From Apostichopus japonicus (Eukaryota; Echinodermata; Holothuroidea; Aspidochirotida; Stichopodidae): a DNA stretch of 32,500 nucleotides. The position numbers were made by a program, and so were the translations under genes. Under the pieces are notes generated by a model. It did no database searches. It was not told the origin of the DNA and saw only the letters and a list, made by a program, of their open reading frames with translations. The stretch covers positions 28,012,341 to 28,044,840 of the forward strand of contig NC_092575.1 of NCBI RefSeq assembly GCF_037975245.1. Reading direction: 5' to 3'. Positions 30,008-32,500 of this stretch are shown here, piece after piece; position 1 is the first letter of the stretch, and each line of letters begins with the position of its first letter.

Positions 30008-30839
30008 ATATTAAATAAAAAATTGTAGTCAAAAATGTTTTTAACTATAGTAGTTAGTGAATGTGCTGTTCAACATTAGCACGCATGATAACTATTAACA
30101 AAAAGTTCAACAAAAAGATGTATTAACTACTGTTAGTTAAAGTAAAGTTTTTTCTTATGGTTCTGGACATCATATTTAGAGTTTATTCAAGGTCTCTAAG
30201 TTGTATGTGAAAAAAAAAGTGTAACGAATACTGCTTTCTATATATCTAAGTGAAAGTTTTGGTGGCGCTATCCACTAACAAGAATGTGTGACCTGTGGAC
30301 AATTCCGTGAAGGGTTTCGCCGCAGGATAACCTGGCCGCGGAAACACGTTGCTTGGGAGAAAAAACAATCAACCGTCAAGGTGAGCAGACGTATAATTAC
30401 CAGTAAACATCGCTAGGTCCTACGCAATAAGAGATATAGGAGTAAGTTTCATAAAAGTTAGGTACCTAGGCTAGGAATCAATAATGACCTATACTGCTAG
30501 TTAGGGAGGGACATATCGGGAGGGCTCGCTTTTTTTTTCTTGGTCGGCCGTACCTATATTACTAGTAACAGCCGTTACTCACTAAGGCTAAGAACCGTAT
30601 CCGGCTAGAAGGAAAACAAGATACTACCAGTGAGAGAGGTAATCCTTTTATCCAGTTTCTAGGCACCGAGGATGGGGCTTTTTTTTTAAAAAGAGCAGAC
30701 GGGTCCGATAATACACAACTACCACTTATTAACAACCAGGCGGAGTTCGAATGAACTACCAATGCTGAGTACCCAGTTAGCACCTGTATACGAGTTTACA
30801 GAAAGTAATATCAGATTAGAGTAATACGGCTAGCTAGGA
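30008..30839. other. Intergenic, nothing recognised
   Basis: No supported gene or RNA. Short homopolymer T runs occur at 30531-30539 and 30679-30687. Confidence 0.5.
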
Positions 30840-30956
30840 CTCTCCGACTGAGAATCTGCCGACTAAAGGTTAGCCTACCGGATTTTTGCCGACTGAGGAT
30901 CAGCCTACTGAGATTCTGCGTAATGGGGCTCATCGCACGGATGATCAGCCGACTAA
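30840..30956. repeat. Degenerate ~16-bp repeat
   Basis: Six to seven loosely matching units of GCCGACTGAGGATCA or GCCTACTGAGATTCT type (CTCCGACTGAGAATCT, GCCGACTAAAGGTTA, GCCGACTGAGGATCA, GCCTACTGAGATTCT, GATCAGCCGACTAAC). Confidence 0.6.
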
Positions 30957-31344
30957 CAATGAAGAGAACACAACGATTCACTTCATTGCTTTGTAGATTC
31001 TTACATTTTCCTAAGTTGCGTCGACCAAATGTAAGATTAACTGGATAATCTTTTGTTTCTGTACTTTCTAGTCTATTGTCTTTTCCATAGTAAGAGAGTT
31101 CACATGTACATTTCCTGTCATTAGCAAATTAACTTATTAATTAGGACTCACCGTGGACCGACGTTACACTTGGAACCTTACAAAATATATATAAAGAAAA
31201 CAAAAACAGAGTAGGTCTCTTTTATGAAGAGAATTGGTCAGGGGAGGTTATCACTCATCAACAAACAGAACCATCTCGGAGAAAAAGGCTATTTATGACT
31301 GTTGTGTTCATGTCTATTGAAATAGGAACGCTTTGAGAAAACGC
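30957..31344. other. Intergenic, nothing recognised
   Basis: No gene, RNA or repeat that I can support; it borders the truncated LRAT paralogue. Confidence 0.45.
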
Positions 31345-31470
31345 AAAATGATACAACCCCCTCTATTACAAACATAGTGGGTAACACCATTTTAGTCGTA
31401 GCTTTGCCGCACACAATGGTACCCTTCACTTTTCTATAACATCCGAAACGTTTACTTGTGTACTATTGTG
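31345..31470 (-). pseudogene. LRAT paralogue fragment, 3' part
   Basis: 31345-31410 matches the membrane-segment region of the intact gene at about 26972-27045 (same AAATGATACAACCCCC and ATTACAAACATAGTG). It then skips roughly 190 bp, replaced by about 40 unrelated bases, and rejoins at GTTTACTTGTGTACTATTGT, where the retroelement 31471-32154 is inserted. The 3' end beyond 31345 is missing. Confidence 0.85.
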
Positions 31471-32154
31471 TTGTATACACTTAAGGAACATTATAAATCA
31501 GTCAGACCATATCTCTCCCAAGAAATGAGTGAGCAATTAATCCATGCTTTTGTTACATCCCGCCTTGATTTCTGTAATTCAATTTTCATTGGCCTTCCAA
31601 AAAATCTGGTAATTCGTTTGCAGAAAATTCAAAACTGGGCTACCAAACTTATCTTCAAGCAAACTAAGTTTACACATGTTACCCCTCTTCTTAAAGCATT
31701 ACACTGGCTTCCAATTGAAACGCGTATACATTTCAAAGTCCTTATTTGAATCCACAATTGTATTTATAATCATTTATCTCCAAACTACCTTTCAGAAATT
31801 CTCATAGTAAAGCAATACAAGCGTGCCACCCGTCAGTCAAAATTTATTACCCTCCTTGAACCAAAGACCAATGGGGCTACTTATGCCAACCGTGCTTTTT
31901 CAGTTTCTGGTCCCAAATTGTGGAATTCCCTCCCAAACCATTTAAAATGTATACCTAATAAATCACTTTTCAAATCTAAACTAAAAACCTACCTCTATGC
32001 TAAAAAATTTGCAATTTGATTTGTAACTATGTTTCATTGTTGCATTATTGTTTTTGCTTTTCTTTCTATTCATATTTATATGTATGACGCTTTTGACAAC
32101 TATTTTGTTTATAATTAGCGCATTATAAATCTTAGTTATTATTATTATTATTAT
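31471..32154 (+). mobile_element. 5'-truncated CR1/L2-type retrotransposon fragment
   Basis: Encodes the end of a non-LTR reverse transcriptase from about 31477 to the stop at 32019: HAFVTSRLDFCNSIFIGLP, LLKALHWLPIETRIHFKVLI, and RAFSVSGPKLWNSLPNHLK near the C-terminus, with one internal TGA (31747-31749). It ends in a (TTA)n tail after about 100 bp of 3' UTR. TATTGTG flanks it on both sides (31464-31470 and 32155-32161), a 7-bp target duplication. The protein differs clearly from the CR1/L2-type element at 20804-26480, so this is another family of the same group. Confidence 0.9.
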
Positions 32155-32500
32155 TATTGTGTGGCTGTTCACTACCACCTGCTTCTATGATTTCTGTAAA
32201 GGCAAAAAAAAAATCAAACGGACCAAAAGGATGAATGATTTCAAAATCAAGGATTGGAGACCTAGTTGTGTTTGATATATCTGGTCACTACGATGGACTC
32301 TAGTTTTACAAAATGTTGCGAAGTGTTCACAGTTGTTAGTAAGCAAGTTATAACCTGTTTTATTCAAGCGTGATACTGCTCGAACAATAACTAAGTCAGG
32401 AGGATTTTGATCGATTGATCCTTCTGTGTAATATGCTTTGTACATAGGACTACAGACAGATGAGATACGGTTCTTGTTCCGATATATTTTCCACGAGCAG
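32155..32500 (-). pseudogene. LRAT-domain paralogue, broken, runs off the right edge
   Basis: The intact stretch 32214-32500 reads CSPMYKAYYTEGSIDQNPPD and NNCEHFATFCKTRVHRSDQI, keeping the nucleophile Cys of the LRAT domain, and remains open to the window edge. A 10-A run (32204-32213, plus strand) where the intact gene has CCAAAAAACATACC breaks the frame just after the first membrane segment. With the retroelement insertion and the deletion at 31410, this copy cannot make the full protein. It is on the same strand as the intact gene, about 4.6 kb upstream of it in transcription sense. Confidence 0.88.

Overview
The window reads as repeat-rich intergenic DNA from an animal nuclear genome. 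It is AT-rich and gene-poor, with candidate spliced exons, long (TA)n tracts, a 49-bp minisatellite, a tRNA-derived repeat and several retroelement classes. The mag/SURL-like Ty3/Gypsy element, CR1/L2-type elements, Penelope-like traces and duplicated LRAT-domain membrane proteins fit a marine invertebrate, probably a deuterostome such as an echinoderm. That placement is inference; no sequence here fixes the species.

Layout. 1-6 kb: non-coding, with a 381-bp inverted-repeat element at 1714-2094. A duplicated ~320-bp block at 3993-4783 carries (TA)n tracts and hammerhead-like cores, next to an 82-codon remnant that looks like the C-terminus of a Penelope-like element (minus strand, 4823-5071). 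6.7-6.9 kb: one well-bounded exon of a conserved uncharacterised metazoan protein (minus strand). 7-18 kb: no convincing gene. It holds minisatellites, two 94%-identical copies of a 149-bp element, a 206-bp degenerate tandem repeat and two more hammerhead-like sites.

18.3-26.6 kb is the centrepiece, a three-level nest. A 49-bp minisatellite of about 50 units (with an 8-unit higher-order block) was interrupted by a 5'-truncated CR1/L2-type retrotransposon. That element was later interrupted inside its reverse transcriptase by a complete but decayed 4.23-kb Ty3/Gypsy element. The Gypsy element has 101-bp LTRs, a tRNA-Ser-like primer site, a polypurine tract and a near-perfect 5-bp target duplication.

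26.7-28 kb: the best protein-coding gene in the window, a minus-strand LRAT-domain protein with an intact His/His/Cys set followed by four predicted membrane segments and cysteine clusters. 28.3-30 kb: (TA)n tracts, a tRNA-derived SINE head and dispersed repeats. 31.3-32.5 kb: a second, broken LRAT paralogue on the same strand. It is interrupted by another CR1/L2-type fragment flanked by a 7-bp target duplication, and it runs off the right edge. The window therefore records layered insertion into repeats and into one copy of a tandem gene pair.
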